64,000 nucleotides of DNA from Prunus persica. Lineage: Eukaryota; Streptophyta; Magnoliopsida; Rosales; Rosaceae. The stretch spans positions 19,093,263 to 19,157,262 of the forward strand of contig NC_034014.1 of assembly GCF_000346465.2 (NCBI RefSeq). Reading direction: 5' to 3'. Below are positions 1-12,952 of this stretch, piece after piece. Position 1 is the first letter of the stretch. Each line of letters opens with the position of its first letter. A program made the position numbers and the translations under genes. Under the pieces are notes generated by a model. It was not told where the DNA came from, ran no database searches, and saw nothing but the letters and a program-made list of their open reading frames with translations.

Positions 1-371
1 GTGTTTACAATATGTATGGCTCACTCAATTTTCTCTCTTGGAGAATTTCTCTCTTGCTCTCTTTCCTCTCAACTCACTCACCCTCATTCTTCCTTCTCTT
101 CCTCTTCTATATGTGTAAACTTCTCTTGATAGAGGTATCTATTTATAGGCCTAAGACATTGGTTGTTCACCTCACAATATAATTGGTAGACAACATCATT
201 AATATTCTTCAATCAACAACATCATTAATATTCTTCAATCAACAACATCATTAATATTCTTCAATCAATTGAGTAGTGGTTTGGTTTGGTGGGTGTGTGG
301 TTAGGTTTGGTGGGTGTTAGTTGGCTATGTGGGCTTCACCTATTCTTCTTTACTTATCCTTCTTTACAACA
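1..371 (-). repeat. 3' LTR of element A (partial)
   Basis: It ends in TTTACAACA on the plus strand, immediately before the polypurine region. It carries three tandem copies of a 26-bp unit (CAACATCATTAATATTC...) between about 184 and 270; the other LTR has two. A TATAAATAG box is readable on the minus strand near 141-151. Confidence 0.9.
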
Positions 372-412
372 CTCCCCCTTGGAGACCACATGTCCCTAGA
401 TTGGTTGCCTCA

Positions 413-754
413 TTAAAACCTTGCTTGGAGAAAAACCCAGTGAGGTAGAAAACTGATGGAAGGAAGAAAAAGAGTACAGCAATCTGTATAGCATAGTTCT
501 GGATGCTCCCCCTGATTAATATCTCCCCCTGATGTCTTCATGACTATCTTTTGGAGTGAGAATCTTTCGGAGTGAGTGGAGGATATAGCCATTAATAATT
601 CTCGTAGTTGAGTAAGTAAATATATTTCCAGTGAGCTATCTCTATGTAAATCATAGAAATTTTCAGAGTCCGCGTTTCTAACAAAACTTGGGCTATTTGT
701 AAGTTCACTTGAAAGAATATGCCCGTACATGGTGTTATGCGGAGATAGCATCAA
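413..754 (-). CDS. Short ORF next to the 3' LTR of element A, possible pol-end remnant
   Basis: This 113-codon minus-strand ORF lies just upstream of the polypurine tract. A counterpart with nearly the same residues lies at 36317-36706 in element B. The C-terminal stretch with SGGDINQGEHPEL loosely resembles the end of the element C pol (QNQGEHSRVL), and the DNA around both shares ATGCTCCCCCTGAT. I therefore suspect a remnant of the pol 3' end rather than a new gene. No catalytic motif is present, and the product, if any, is unknown. Confidence 0.3.
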   Translation of the reverse strand: MMLSPHNTMYGHILSSELTNSPSFVRNADSENFYDLHRDSSLEIYLLTQLRELLMAISSTHSERFSLQKIVMKTSGGDINQGEHPELCYTDCCTLFLPSISFLPHWVFLQARF

Positions 755-1050
755 ATATACCTCACATCATCCCAAAATGATGGTGATGGAGTTGAGCCCT
801 ATCTGAAAAATATGATGTCCGGTCTAATATACTTCCGGAAAATAATCATTAAAGTGTCCAACGGATAATCCTCATAAAAATGCTTCAATACTTTCTTAGT
901 ATAAGCAAGAATCACGTTGGCATAATGCTCGATCCTTAAGTCGAGACAAATATTTCTTGAACTCTGCAGAAGCTTTAATGTGTTGCAATCACATTATAAT
1001 CAATGTACTCACTGAGGTAATTTATGCATATTAATATTGAGTACAAATTT

Positions 1051-2060
1051 TGTGCTTCAAGCACATGTCCTTTAGGGACTTGCTTTATGCAATGTCAATC
1101 CTCTCAACGGATTTTGTTTAAAAGTGATTAAACTTTATGACACATTATATAGCTTTTACCCAGCTATTTATATATCTTTAGGAAATCGCTTCTGGCGATA
1201 TGCTCCGTGCATTTAATAACTCTTAAAGATAATATGTTGGTCTCCGTAATTGTGTAATAAGATGGGGCACAATTGAGTCTGTAAATATGGAGAAAACCCA
1301 ACATTCCTTGTTTCTGCCAGAAACAGTGTGTCATACAAAGTAGGTATATTCCCTTTTATTCCGAACACCCAAGTATAAATTTCAGTATTAACATCTTTTG
1401 GGGTTCGTACTGTGGGTTTGTTCTTTCACGTTCATTCTCATCTATAATGGAATTACCTCATTCCATTTTGGCCAATAATATTGTCGACATTTAATAATTG
1501 AACGTGGTTCCAATCAACACAACCCATTGATGATTTGAGTAGCTACTCCAAAACCAAAAATTGTCATTCATCAATTCATGATCAAAAATTGTCATTCATC
1601 AATTGATGATCCCACCATTCTCATTTGCATGCGCATGCATCAATTATAAGCATTTCTTTGCTTTTGGGTACCCAAGCCACTTCAGGGGGCTTTTATTATG
1701 TGAGAATGTGGATTATAACCTCCAATGGAGCGTTATTTTACATAGGGCGTGGAAAATCTCCATTTAGAGAGTTGGAACATTTAGAACCCATATATCTGTC
1801 ATGCTGCAGGCATGCCACAGATTAATACATACATGTCAATTATTTTCTGGGACCTTAACCCATATTATGGGACTTTAACCCATATAATTTGCTACGCATT
1901 AGGCGTGCATAATATCAATATTGACATGTCAAAGGATTGTCCTTTCGGGACTTTAATCCACATCATTTGCTACGCAACAGGCGTGCATCATATTGATCAC
2001 TGCTATACCCATATTCTGTTCTTATGGGACTTTAATCTGTGCAGTGTATTATCAATGTAT
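1051..2060 (-). repeat. Dense field of short stem-loops in element A body
   Basis: Perfect or near-perfect palindromes follow one another every 15-90 bp. Examples: GTGC/GCAC at 1052-1064, GTCC/GGAC at 1067-1079, TTGC/GCAA at 1080-1092, ATCC/GGAT at 1098-1112, TAGCT/AGCTA at 1150-1166, ATCGC/GCGAT at 1185-1199, TGTTTCT/AGAAACA at 1309-1325, AATGGAAT/ATTCCATT at 1446-1467, CATGC/GCATG at 1800-1814, TATGGG/CCCATA at 1866-1884, and TGC-T-ACGC/GCGT-GCA at 1890-1909 and again near 1969-1988. Most loops are 3-7 nt. Element B keeps the same field at about 37.0-37.96 kb. Confidence 0.65.
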
Positions 2061-2199
2061 CCAACTTGGAATCTGTAAAATTTGCATTAATAATTCATGG
2101 ATACATACAAGCCATTCTTTTGGAACGGACTTATCTTCCCATTTGGTTACCTTTCAAGATAAAATATCAAATAAGTATATAAGTATAAAATAACACAAG

Positions 2200-3118
2200 T
2201 ATTGCTTACATCCTTAGGTGGGAGAAACTTTTCTCAAGTATCATTCAAGCTCGTATCGGCCCAGTAAATATAATGTAGCGCTTGATGATCTAGTTATATC
2301 CTGCAAGAGAAAAATCACAACTCTTTTCTTTGTCAAAAACAAATAATCCTCAGAGAGTTACAAAAAGAGAAAAAATGCAAAAATAATGTGATATTGATTG
2401 CAAGAGAAGGTAAGCAATCAAGGAAGGAAGCTGGTGGGAGCAGACAACAAGCTCAGCAATCAAGGAAGGAAGCTGGTGGGAGCAAACAACCAGCTTTCAT
2501 TTCTCCTAGTCTAGAAGAACTTCCGGAGATTAGAGCATAAGGTCGCCTTCACAGTTCCTTGATGTGGCGGAAACGTGATCAGTGATAGTCTCGCTTCCTG
2601 AATGGATGATCAGAGATAGTCTTGCTTCTCGGGCATATTGAGTGCTCACTGATAAGAAAAATAAGTAGATATCGCATCACTAGGTATGGAGAAAACTGGA
2701 TGTCTTCTGCAAAGAAAATTTCGTTAGTAACACATTTATACACAAATAAGAGGAATAGGTAGAACCGGTGAATTTCAAATTAACCATAGGAAAATTGCGA
2801 GATTCTCGGGATACTTTTGAAAAAGTAGCTCCATGAAATCCGTAAAGCAAGATCGGCTTTTGACGAAAATAATACTTTGAAAACGCCGAAAGTGCCGACA
2901 AACATTAATGGAGGCCACGTGAAGTTTTGGAATCTGGGAAAGAAAAAGATAATATGGGGGATCTGAGATAATATTGGGATCCTGGAAACTGTAGTCATAT
3001 TTCCTCCTATAGATATTGCCTTTGCAAAACTTGATTTGAGCAACTGCGTTTCAACTCAACTTCCTTCATTTTCTGAAACTTTAGTTTTCTTAAGACTTTC
3101 TTCGAAACCTTCTTAAAA
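2200..3118 (+). other. Upstream region of the antisense ORF in element A
   Basis: This segment is conserved in element B but absent from element C. It includes a two-copy 42-bp tandem repeat starting at 2414 and 2456 (GCAATCAAGGAAGGAAGC...). A TATA-like CTATAGATA lies at about 3006, roughly 110 bp before the ATG at 3119. It may be the promoter and leader of a captured gene; no other gene is seen. Confidence 0.3.
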
Positions 3119-3670
3119 ATGGCTTCCTCTTCTTCCTGCCCAAATTATCTCAATTTAAATGATACTCCCACAACAACCAGTGACGCCCAAGTTTGGCGTC
3201 CATCCTTTGTATCTCAAAATCGTCATCTCACAGTTAATGATTCTGTGATGATGAATGATGCTACTGCTGTCATAGTAGCTAGGAATTGCATTACTCCAAT
3301 GGATGAAATGTTGTTGACAGGGAGATCAGAGGAAGAGGCTATTGATGACTCAATGGCTTTTAGCATTCAGAGTGCTGTTTCTGTTTCTAACATGGCTGAT
3401 CGTTTGTGTGCCAGAGCAAACGAGGTTGAGAGGTTAGCTACTGAAAATTCGTCTCTCCAAAGAATGCTTCATGAGTCTCAACAGGAGGTTGAGAAACTTA
3501 AAGGAGAGAATAATGCCTTGTTGAAACTGGTGAGTTCATACTCTGTTGATACACTGAGAAGGCTAGACATGCTGCAGGTCTCCAATAAAAGAATTTTGGG
3601 AGACCATGAGAGGCTCATGGCTAAGCTTAAGAGGCGTCGTCCTCTTCCTTCAGAGGCTTCCAGAACATAA
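3119..3670 (+). CDS. Antisense ORF of the element A/B family, coiled-coil protein of unknown function
   Basis: An intact 183-codon frame from a real ATG to TAA, on the strand opposite the element's own transcription. Residues 1-95 are Ser/Thr/Asn-rich. Residues about 95-165 are Glu/Lys/Leu-rich with heptad-like spacing and look like a coiled coil. The C-terminus is basic (KLKRRRPLPSEASRT). I see no signal peptide, membrane segment or catalytic motif and do not recognise the family. The copy in element B (39114-39665) has the same length with no indel. By hand I count 13 amino-acid replacements and about a dozen silent changes. After residue 107 there is one replacement against about five silent changes, which suggests constraint on the coiled-coil half. 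It may be a captured host exon or an element-borne accessory protein. Confidence 0.6.
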   Translation: MASSSSCPNYLNLNDTPTTTSDAQVWRPSFVSQNRHLTVNDSVMMNDATAVIVARNCITPMDEMLLTGRSEEEAIDDSMAFSIQSAVSVSNMADRLCARANEVERLATENSSLQRMLHESQQEVEKLKGENNALLKLVSSYSVDTLRRLDMLQVSNKRILGDHERLMAKLKRRRPLPSEASRT

Positions 3671-3799
3671 TGTATTTTTATAGATTTTACAGGGCCTGCA
3701 CCTTCATTGTAGGAAAAAATCTATCTGTTGTATGTTCCTGTTATAATAATTGCGCACATTCTTAAACTTGCACCTGTGATTTTTTTACGTCTTTTCAAA

Positions 3800-4680
3800 A
3801 TGACGGTTTGGAACCTTGTGCCTTATAGGTTCAAATAACCACATCGACTCTTCCAAATTTCATATTTCAACGTATGAAACTTTTGGCCTGTGCTAGACAC
3901 AAACTCAGAATTTATTTGCCCTTTTCAAATGAACATGAAATATGGATTGAGTAAAAGCCACGCTATTATCTCATATATTTGGGTTCATGAGCTTCCGGCC
4001 CAGATATAACAAAATATGTGGGGAGCCTCAATTCATCATTCTCTTATGCCAAAGAAATATGTGGCGTACCACAATTTGCAATAATACCTCAAGGGTTGTC
4101 CATTTAATTGTTGGAACTTCATGTTCTCAACACTGTTAGATTTTGAACTTCAGGCCAAAATCACATATTCTCATGGTATGGACATTTTTACAATTTTCTG
4201 TACATATTTCTGGACTTCAAGCCCTTACATAATTGTCCATATTTTGAGGAACTTCTGGCATCTCATTTAATTGCTCATCCATGAGTTTAAGGAATTGCAG
4301 GTTCCTTTTTGAATAGTGATGGTTTACCCAAAATGGTTAATATTTATGTATACGTCACTATTCATATATCCGGTACTATTCATCAAGCCATGAATACGTA
4401 TCTATTCATGTGTACAGTACATTTGCCGGTACAGTTATCATCCATGTGTACGGCATTATGAACCAATACGGTACTGTTACATCATTAAGGAACCCCAGGT
4501 CCTAATTTACATGTCAGGTATCAAGGACCCTCAAGTCCAATCACCTGTTTACAAATATAGTACCGGAGAGACTGCCAGCTCTCATATTAACATCATCATC
4601 AAGGATCTTCAAGTCCTGATGTAATTGTATGATGAGGATCAAGGAACTTCTGGTCCTGATCTGCATACTTTAAAAACTCA
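3800..4680 (-). repeat. Second field of small stem-loops in element A
   Basis: The motif family AAGGA...TCCT / GGAC...GTCC / GAAC...GTTC recurs about ten times. Clear cases are AAGGAA/TTCCTT at 4289-4307 and GATC-A-AGGA/TCCT-GATC at 4637-4661, which has an internal 1-nt bulge. The equivalent region in element B is about 39.8-40.93 kb. Confidence 0.5.
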
Positions 4681-4730
4681 TCATACAGCACATTTAATCC
4701 ATAAAATAAATTGCTGGTAAATAAATTACT

Positions 4731-5213
4731 GGTATGGACGATAAACCCGCACCACACTTTAAATAAATGTAAATGTGCGGTAAATTAAATTCATAAAGTT
4801 AAGGTGCTTGTATGGGCATTAATTCTGCTCCATACATTTAAATAAAAGTAAAGGCGTGGACGATAAACCCGCACCACCTTTTTAAATAAATGTAAATGTG
4901 CGGTAAATTAAATTCATAAATTAAATTGTTTGCTGTATGGACGTTAATCCCGCACCATACTTTAAATAAAATTAAATGTGCGGTAAAGTAAATGGTGCTT
5001 GTATGGGCACTAATTCTGCTCCATACATTTAAATAGAAGTAAAGGCGTGGACGATAAACCCGCACCACCCTTTTAAATAAATACTGTTGTATGAGTAATA
5101 AACCTACACCATACAGTAAATATAATATATTATATTACTTTAAGTAAAAGTAAATTTGCGGTAAAGTAAAGGCAATTATTGGTGGGTTCTCATCAACACC
5201 ACGATCAAATAGT
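4731..5213 (-). repeat. Leader hairpin array of element A
   Basis: About eight stem-loops lie in tandem between the PBS and the body: about 4731-4757, 4809-4836, 4855-4880, 4934-4961, 5000-5027, 5045-5070, 5088-5115 and about 5183-5206. In element sense each is an outer arm such as GTATGG/CCATAC, one unpaired T or A, a 3-bp inner stem (GCG/CGT, GCA/TGC, GTA/TAC or GTT/AAC) and a loop of about 7 nt (GGTTTAT, GGATTAA, GAATTAG). Spacers resemble TTAAATAAAATTAAATGTGC. The same array is in elements B and C. Confidence 0.75.
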
Positions 5214-5419
5214 ATAGCAGATAATATTATTATCGTTTGTGGAAGGCATCATGCTTGTCTCTTAAATCAAATGCTTTCCACCTGTAATCTGCACACAGTT
5301 GGTTTGCTCGTATATCTCTCTTGCAGACCACAGCTCCTCCACTACTTTTCTTCCTTACATCAACATAAGGGTTAGTAGTATAGATAATAGTGCAACACAA
5401 AAATTATACCTGAGAGCTT

Positions 5420-5432
5420 CTCGTGCTGATAA
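5420..5432 (-). other. Primer-binding site of element A
   Basis: On the minus strand the sequence TTATCAGCACGAG begins 2 nt after the LTR end. The identical motif occurs at the same place in element B, and nearly the same in element C. It resembles the TATCAGA-type sites that pair with initiator tRNA-Met, but I cannot assign the tRNA with certainty. Confidence 0.7.
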
Positions 5433-5434
5433 CG

Positions 5435-5929
5435 TGTTATAAAATAAACTGGTATATGTGCGAATATTGAGCTGCACGTAAAATAGATGAGACACAGTAT
5501 TTAACGAGGTTCGGCTATGCCTACATCCCTGGAGAACAGCAGCAGTAACTTTTCCACTATGTAAAATAATAGGGCTACAACTTTGTGTTTACAATATGTA
5601 TGGCTCACTCAATTTTCTCTCTTGGAGAATTTCTCTCTTGCTCTCTTTCCTCTCAACTCACTCACCCTCATTCTTCCTTCTCTTCCTCTTCTATATGTGT
5701 AAACTTCTCTTGATAGAGGTATCTATTTATAGGCCTAAGACATTGGTTGTTCACCTCACAATATAATTGGTAGACAACATCATTAATATTCTTCAATCAA
5801 CAACATCATTAATATTCTTCAATCAATTGGGTAGTGGTTTGGTTTGGTGGGTGTGTGGTTAGGTTTGGTGGGTGTTAGTTGGCTATGTGGGCTTCACCTA
5901 TTCTTCTTTACTTATCCTTCTTTACAACA
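5435..5929 (-). repeat. 5' LTR of element A
   Basis: A 495-bp LTR running from TGTTATAAAA to TTTACAACA on the plus strand. It matches 1-371 except for one fewer 26-bp unit and a few substitutions. A minus-strand TATAAATAG box is near 5725-5735. The conserved plant-copia segment containing AACGAGGTTCGGCTATGCC is near 5499-5520. Confidence 0.92.
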
Positions 5930-6418
5930 GATCAGTTTTTTTTGGACAAGTGACAAGGAAATAGTGGATGCATAGTGGCACTATAATCAGTGTCCTTTAC
6001 TCCTAAACGCCATCATTAAAAATGGTTTAATATTCAATCAATCTTCAAAATTCAAAATCAGTACCAGTCCAGTCTCCAATCAATCCTCAAAAGATGTATT
6101 TTGATGAATTGGAATTGGCAGGATTTGGTTTGAGTATTATTATATGCGAAACATATATCAGAATTGCCCGTTAACTCTTAAAAAGTTCAAAGTATTTAAT
6201 AAGTGATGGAATAAATACTCATTAAATTTACGGAGACTCAAATTATTTATTATATAGTTAATGCATTTAAGAAATAAATTACATTTTCTTTTTTATGTAT
6301 TATACTCTCTTTTTTTCCCTTTTTTTTTTTTTTTTTCTTTCTTTCTTTTCAACACGACAAGAGAATAAAAAGTATATAAACACAGTTTTGATTTGACCAA
6401 CAATAATATACAGACAGA
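5930..6418 (+). promoter_or_regulatory. Upstream region of the CRK gene, TATA box at 6373-6380
   Basis: TATATAAA at 6373-6380 lies 39 bp before the ATG at 6419, a normal distance for a short 5' UTR. A T-rich tract lies at about 6309-6352. Element A ends 489 bp upstream of the start codon, so its LTR forms the distal upstream sequence. Confidence 0.55.
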
Positions 6419-9243
<2,825 letters not shown>

Positions 9244-10722
9244 TGGTTGAAGATCGATCCCTTTTGATTCATTTTAGTTCTTTCTTATCTAATTCAATAT
9301 GTTGTGGTTCATTCATTAATTGTTCAAGTACGGTTCTGAATAACAAAGCAAGTGCTATATAGCAAAGCATTTACTTCTGATGGATTTGTGGAGAAAATTA
9401 TCCAAGTCTGTTGATTTTCAGGATCTGGATCAATGTGAATCAAACCAGAGTGTAATTTATTATGGAAGTCATGTTGTTGTTCTGCCATCAAGTCTGTTGA
9501 AGAACTTACGTTTTTCTGTTTAATAGTCAGTTTAAAATATTTTCAAATTTTATAAATAATATTGATGTCACTTCGAGTTAAATATATTTTCTGAACCACG
9601 TCAAAAAAATTACTTGTCACCATATTCATTATTGTAACCTCAATTATTGAGGAATGAATTGATTTTTTACAAAATTAGTGAAATAGCCATTCCTAGACAT
9701 GAAACTATAAATACATCATATACTATAGTATAGAAACACACCCAAAATAAACCCAAAAATCAACATCTGTTGATTTTTGGATTTACTTTCTATGTTAGAT
9801 TACGATTTTGACCTTTTGGTTTGAATTTTTTGAAACAGGCCCAAAACTCGCCAGCTAGGATAGGAATTTCTTGAAATTTACGTTGGTGACCTCATAACTG
9901 AAACCTGTATGGCAGCCTCATCAGATCAAATATTCCAAACGAGCTTCGTTCACTTCTTCGAATGAAGCTCAGTATGATGTGGTTCTAGATCTCCTTTTTC
10001 GATTCTTTTGAGCTTGATGTTTGGTGTGAGGTGTAGATTGGAGTTCTATTGCTTCAATTTTTTGTTCTTTCTTGTTTGATTTGGTAATTTTTGGATTGAT
10101 ATGGTGCTGCCTGAGACTCGATTGGAGCTTGGTGCAATCTGTGATCTTCAATTTTGAGGTAATCGATTTTTTCTTGTGAATTCATATTCATTTTTTGAGG
10201 TATTCGATTATATTGTAGTATGATTTTTGGTGATTTCATGTTCGATTAATTAAGATGCTGATTAGGTTTTAATTTTTAATTTTTGCAGTCTTGGAGTTTA
10301 AATTTGAAATGCAGATCCAATTCTTCTTGGTTTTATCTGTTTATTTTTGTTATTGTTGATTTGGAGGTAAGCTATTTGATTTTATGATTTCATTCTAATT
10401 TGTAGTTAGATATTCATTTGAGTTTTAAATTGTGATTTTAATTTCTTTTTGTTTATAATTTGGATTGATTTCATATTCGTTTCGATTGTAGATTTGCTCT
10501 TGTGTTTTGGTTTGAGGTGTGGTGAAAAATTTGTGATATTCAATTTGGTTTTCATATTAATTGAGGTATGTTTTTTCAGTTGAATCTGAGTATATTCGTG
10601 TTTTTTCTATTTATGCACTATTGGTTTTTGAGTTGACTATAATTCACTGTTAATGCACTCGGCATCCACTGTTTTTGCTAGTAGTCATTTTTGTTTTGTT
10701 TGTTTGTTTTTTTTGTAGAGAT
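9244..10722. other. Intergenic sequence and probable 5' UTR/intron of the MULE gene
   Basis: No coding frame is recognised. The segment 9830-10720 is T/G-rich and ends in a polypyrimidine tract plus TTTTGTAG directly before the MULE start, so it is probably a 5' intron. A perfect 12-bp inverted repeat with a 4-nt loop lies at 9753-9780 (arm CCAAAAATCAAC). Confidence 0.4.
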
Positions 10723-10754
10723 ATGGATGATTCAAGAGTGCTGAAGTGCACCTA

Positions 10755-12952
10755 TGACAGGACCCGACCCAAATTCCACTTTGGAATTCGAGCCGAACCC
10801 TGTGGGTGTCCAACATCTGACGAATGCCGGGCACAAAGACCAAACTGCCCTTCTAACTAAAAATCCACTTTTAAAAAAATGAGATTATCTTCTGCCGAAA
10901 ATTCGGCAGAGTTTCCCCTGTAATTTACTCATTCCCCAAAATTTTCACTTGTCATCAAACATTTCTATAACTCAATCGTTCAGCATGCATTCAATTATAT
11001 CCAAGCAAATTAAGCATCATAATATCCTAGTCTCAGATCGCAATAAATCAAATAAATCAATCTGCTAATAAAATTCATCTCAACTTTCAGAACAACAATA
11101 CTGCGTTGGTAATCTCAAACATTCTAACTCGTGGCTGCACCTTGTAACTATATGCTGCATACGTACCCTTACTGAGGGATCAAGCCACACGTAGTTCTTT
11201 CTTCTTGTTCCAAGCTTCCTGGCATTACCTACATTATAATAACTATATTTAAATAAAGGAATAATAGCATTTTGATTTAAGTAATCACCCTTGGAAAGCC
11301 ATAACTATCAATTCCTCGTGATACCATTGGTGACAGTCCTGCCCTGTAATCCTCACTGGACTCAGGAGACATCTGGTCAACCTTATCCGCAATCCTCTCT
11401 CCCACGGTCCAGATAACTCTAATACTCGTAGGGCCAAATATGCTAGAAAAACTTAAGATATTTAGTACTATATAAAATAATAAAAGATCGGTCTAGGAGT
11501 GCCTTGTGACTCAAAAAGCAATAAGTCCCAAAAAGTCAACCCGGGACCTCGTGGGGTCCACGACCTCAAGATTCCTATCCGAGAGTTCCTAGAGGTCTTA
11601 ACATGCTTAGGACACATGTCCCGAGAGTTGGGTCTCGATCGGATGGTCGAACTACTCACAATTGCACGATCGGACGATTACTGCAAACCTAGCCCTAGGG
11701 GTTGGCCTTTTCGGAGTATCCGGGACTCCGATTCCCGATTCGTTGAATCCTACACGATCCAGAAATTGTCTAGATCAACATATACAAGAATAACTACGAT
11801 CCAACGGTTTAAATGTATCAAACCCGAAAATTGCACAATATGCGAGATCCAATCGGGGCTCAAACATTGTCTAAATTAAGATCCGCGAATTTCTACGCGC
11901 TCGTGACAACACGAGGATCATTCAAGGACTGAGAGTAACCTCACTATGCAGCCCACGTGCTGCCACATGCGCTGGCAGCACGTGGGTAGCTTGATCAATT
12001 TTCAGCAGCCAGAAATACTCCAAATCGCCAGCCCAAACTCCTATCATAGGTATAACACCCTATTTGGAACCACTTTTGTTTTAGACCTACCTCAAAAAAT
12101 GACCGGAAGTGGCCGGAATCTCATCCTGAAATCTGGCCAAATTTTGGGTTACAAATCGAGTTGCCTACGCTAGAAATTGATCAAATCCTACCCAACCATC
12201 AGCTAGAACACATTGAAAGGATGGAAAAACATACTAAATTCGAAGAAAATGGTGGTCGGAGGTGTCCATATGAGCTCCACCAAATTTCGTCAAAAACTGT
12301 CTAAACCGCCCTGTTTCGTGGTGGTTTCCGGTGACCACGACAGCGGATCGAGGGTGAGATGGGCTAGAACCGGAAGAGGGAAGTGTGGTGGTTCTAACGA
12401 GACCGGCCTTGCTTGAATTGGTGGCCGGAGTTGGGAAAAACACTCCTTGAAGTTGGCTCGTCCAAACTGCCTAGAGAGAAGAAATCTGGGTTTAAAAAAA
12501 AATTAAACTTCGAAATATTTACGGTTATGCCACTGAAGTTCTTTTGATCGTCATATCTCCATTACAACTCCGATTCGAGTCCACTATGTGTCTACGGACT
12601 CATTTCCATGTGCTCTATAAAATGGTACAATCAGAATTTCCAAATTCCTTCCCAAACTTAAAATGACTTTTTTGCCACTTATAATATTAAATAATATTTT
12701 CATTTCTCAAAAACCTTAATTAATTCAAATTATTTTATTTTAATATTTATTTCAATTTATTTCCTCTTTTAAATTTATTCTCTCTTACTTTAAATATTTT
12801 AACACTTTTTCGGGCCGGGACGTAACAATTTCACCATAGTCTCCCCGGTCAACAAGTCAACATGTAAACCTGTTAAAATATTCCGGGGTAACATTGTCTT
12901 TTTCTTTAATAATTTAGAATTTAATTATTAGTTTAGGACCAGGTCGTTAACA
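10755..12952. mobile_element. Solo LTR (about 2.2 kb) in the MULE first exon, TSD ACCTA
   Basis: The segment starts TGACAGGACCCGACC and ends GGTCGTTAACA. It is flanked by the perfect 5-bp repeat ACCTA at 10750-10754 and 12953-12957. Excising it with one TSD restores the transposase reading frame. No internal domain or second LTR is present, so it is a solo LTR, probably of a long-LTR gypsy element. The family and strand are not assigned. Confidence 0.75.

Larger units (their letters stand above)
1..5929 (-). mobile_element. Element A: pol-less copia-related LTR retrotransposon, left LTR cut by window edge
   Basis: Near-identical LTR sequence lies at 1-371 and 5435-5929. The element reads on the minus strand: the PBS lies just inside the right LTR, and a purine-rich tract (CCAAGGGGGAG on the minus strand) abuts the left LTR. 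The LTRs have TG...CA ends (TGTTGTAAAG... to ...TTTTATAACA in element sense). No protease, integrase, RT or RNase H frame is present in the roughly 5 kb interior. It holds a hairpin-rich non-coding body, an intact opposite-strand ORF at 3119-3670 and a short minus-strand ORF at 413-754. The same architecture recurs in element B at 35.8-42.3 kb. Its PBS, polypurine region and leader match the coding element C at 46.8-53.6 kb, so A is best read as a non-autonomous partner of that family. The right flank is GATCA; the matching target-site copy lies outside the window. Confidence 0.9.

Noticed and set aside
12234..12443. ORFs inside the solo LTR
   Set aside because: They overlap on both strands without known domains and lie in LTR sequence.
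10755..12827. LTR ending at GGGCCGGGACGTAACA
   Set aside because: The flanks (ACCTA and ATTTC) do not match; ending at 12952 gives a perfect TSD and restores the MULE frame.
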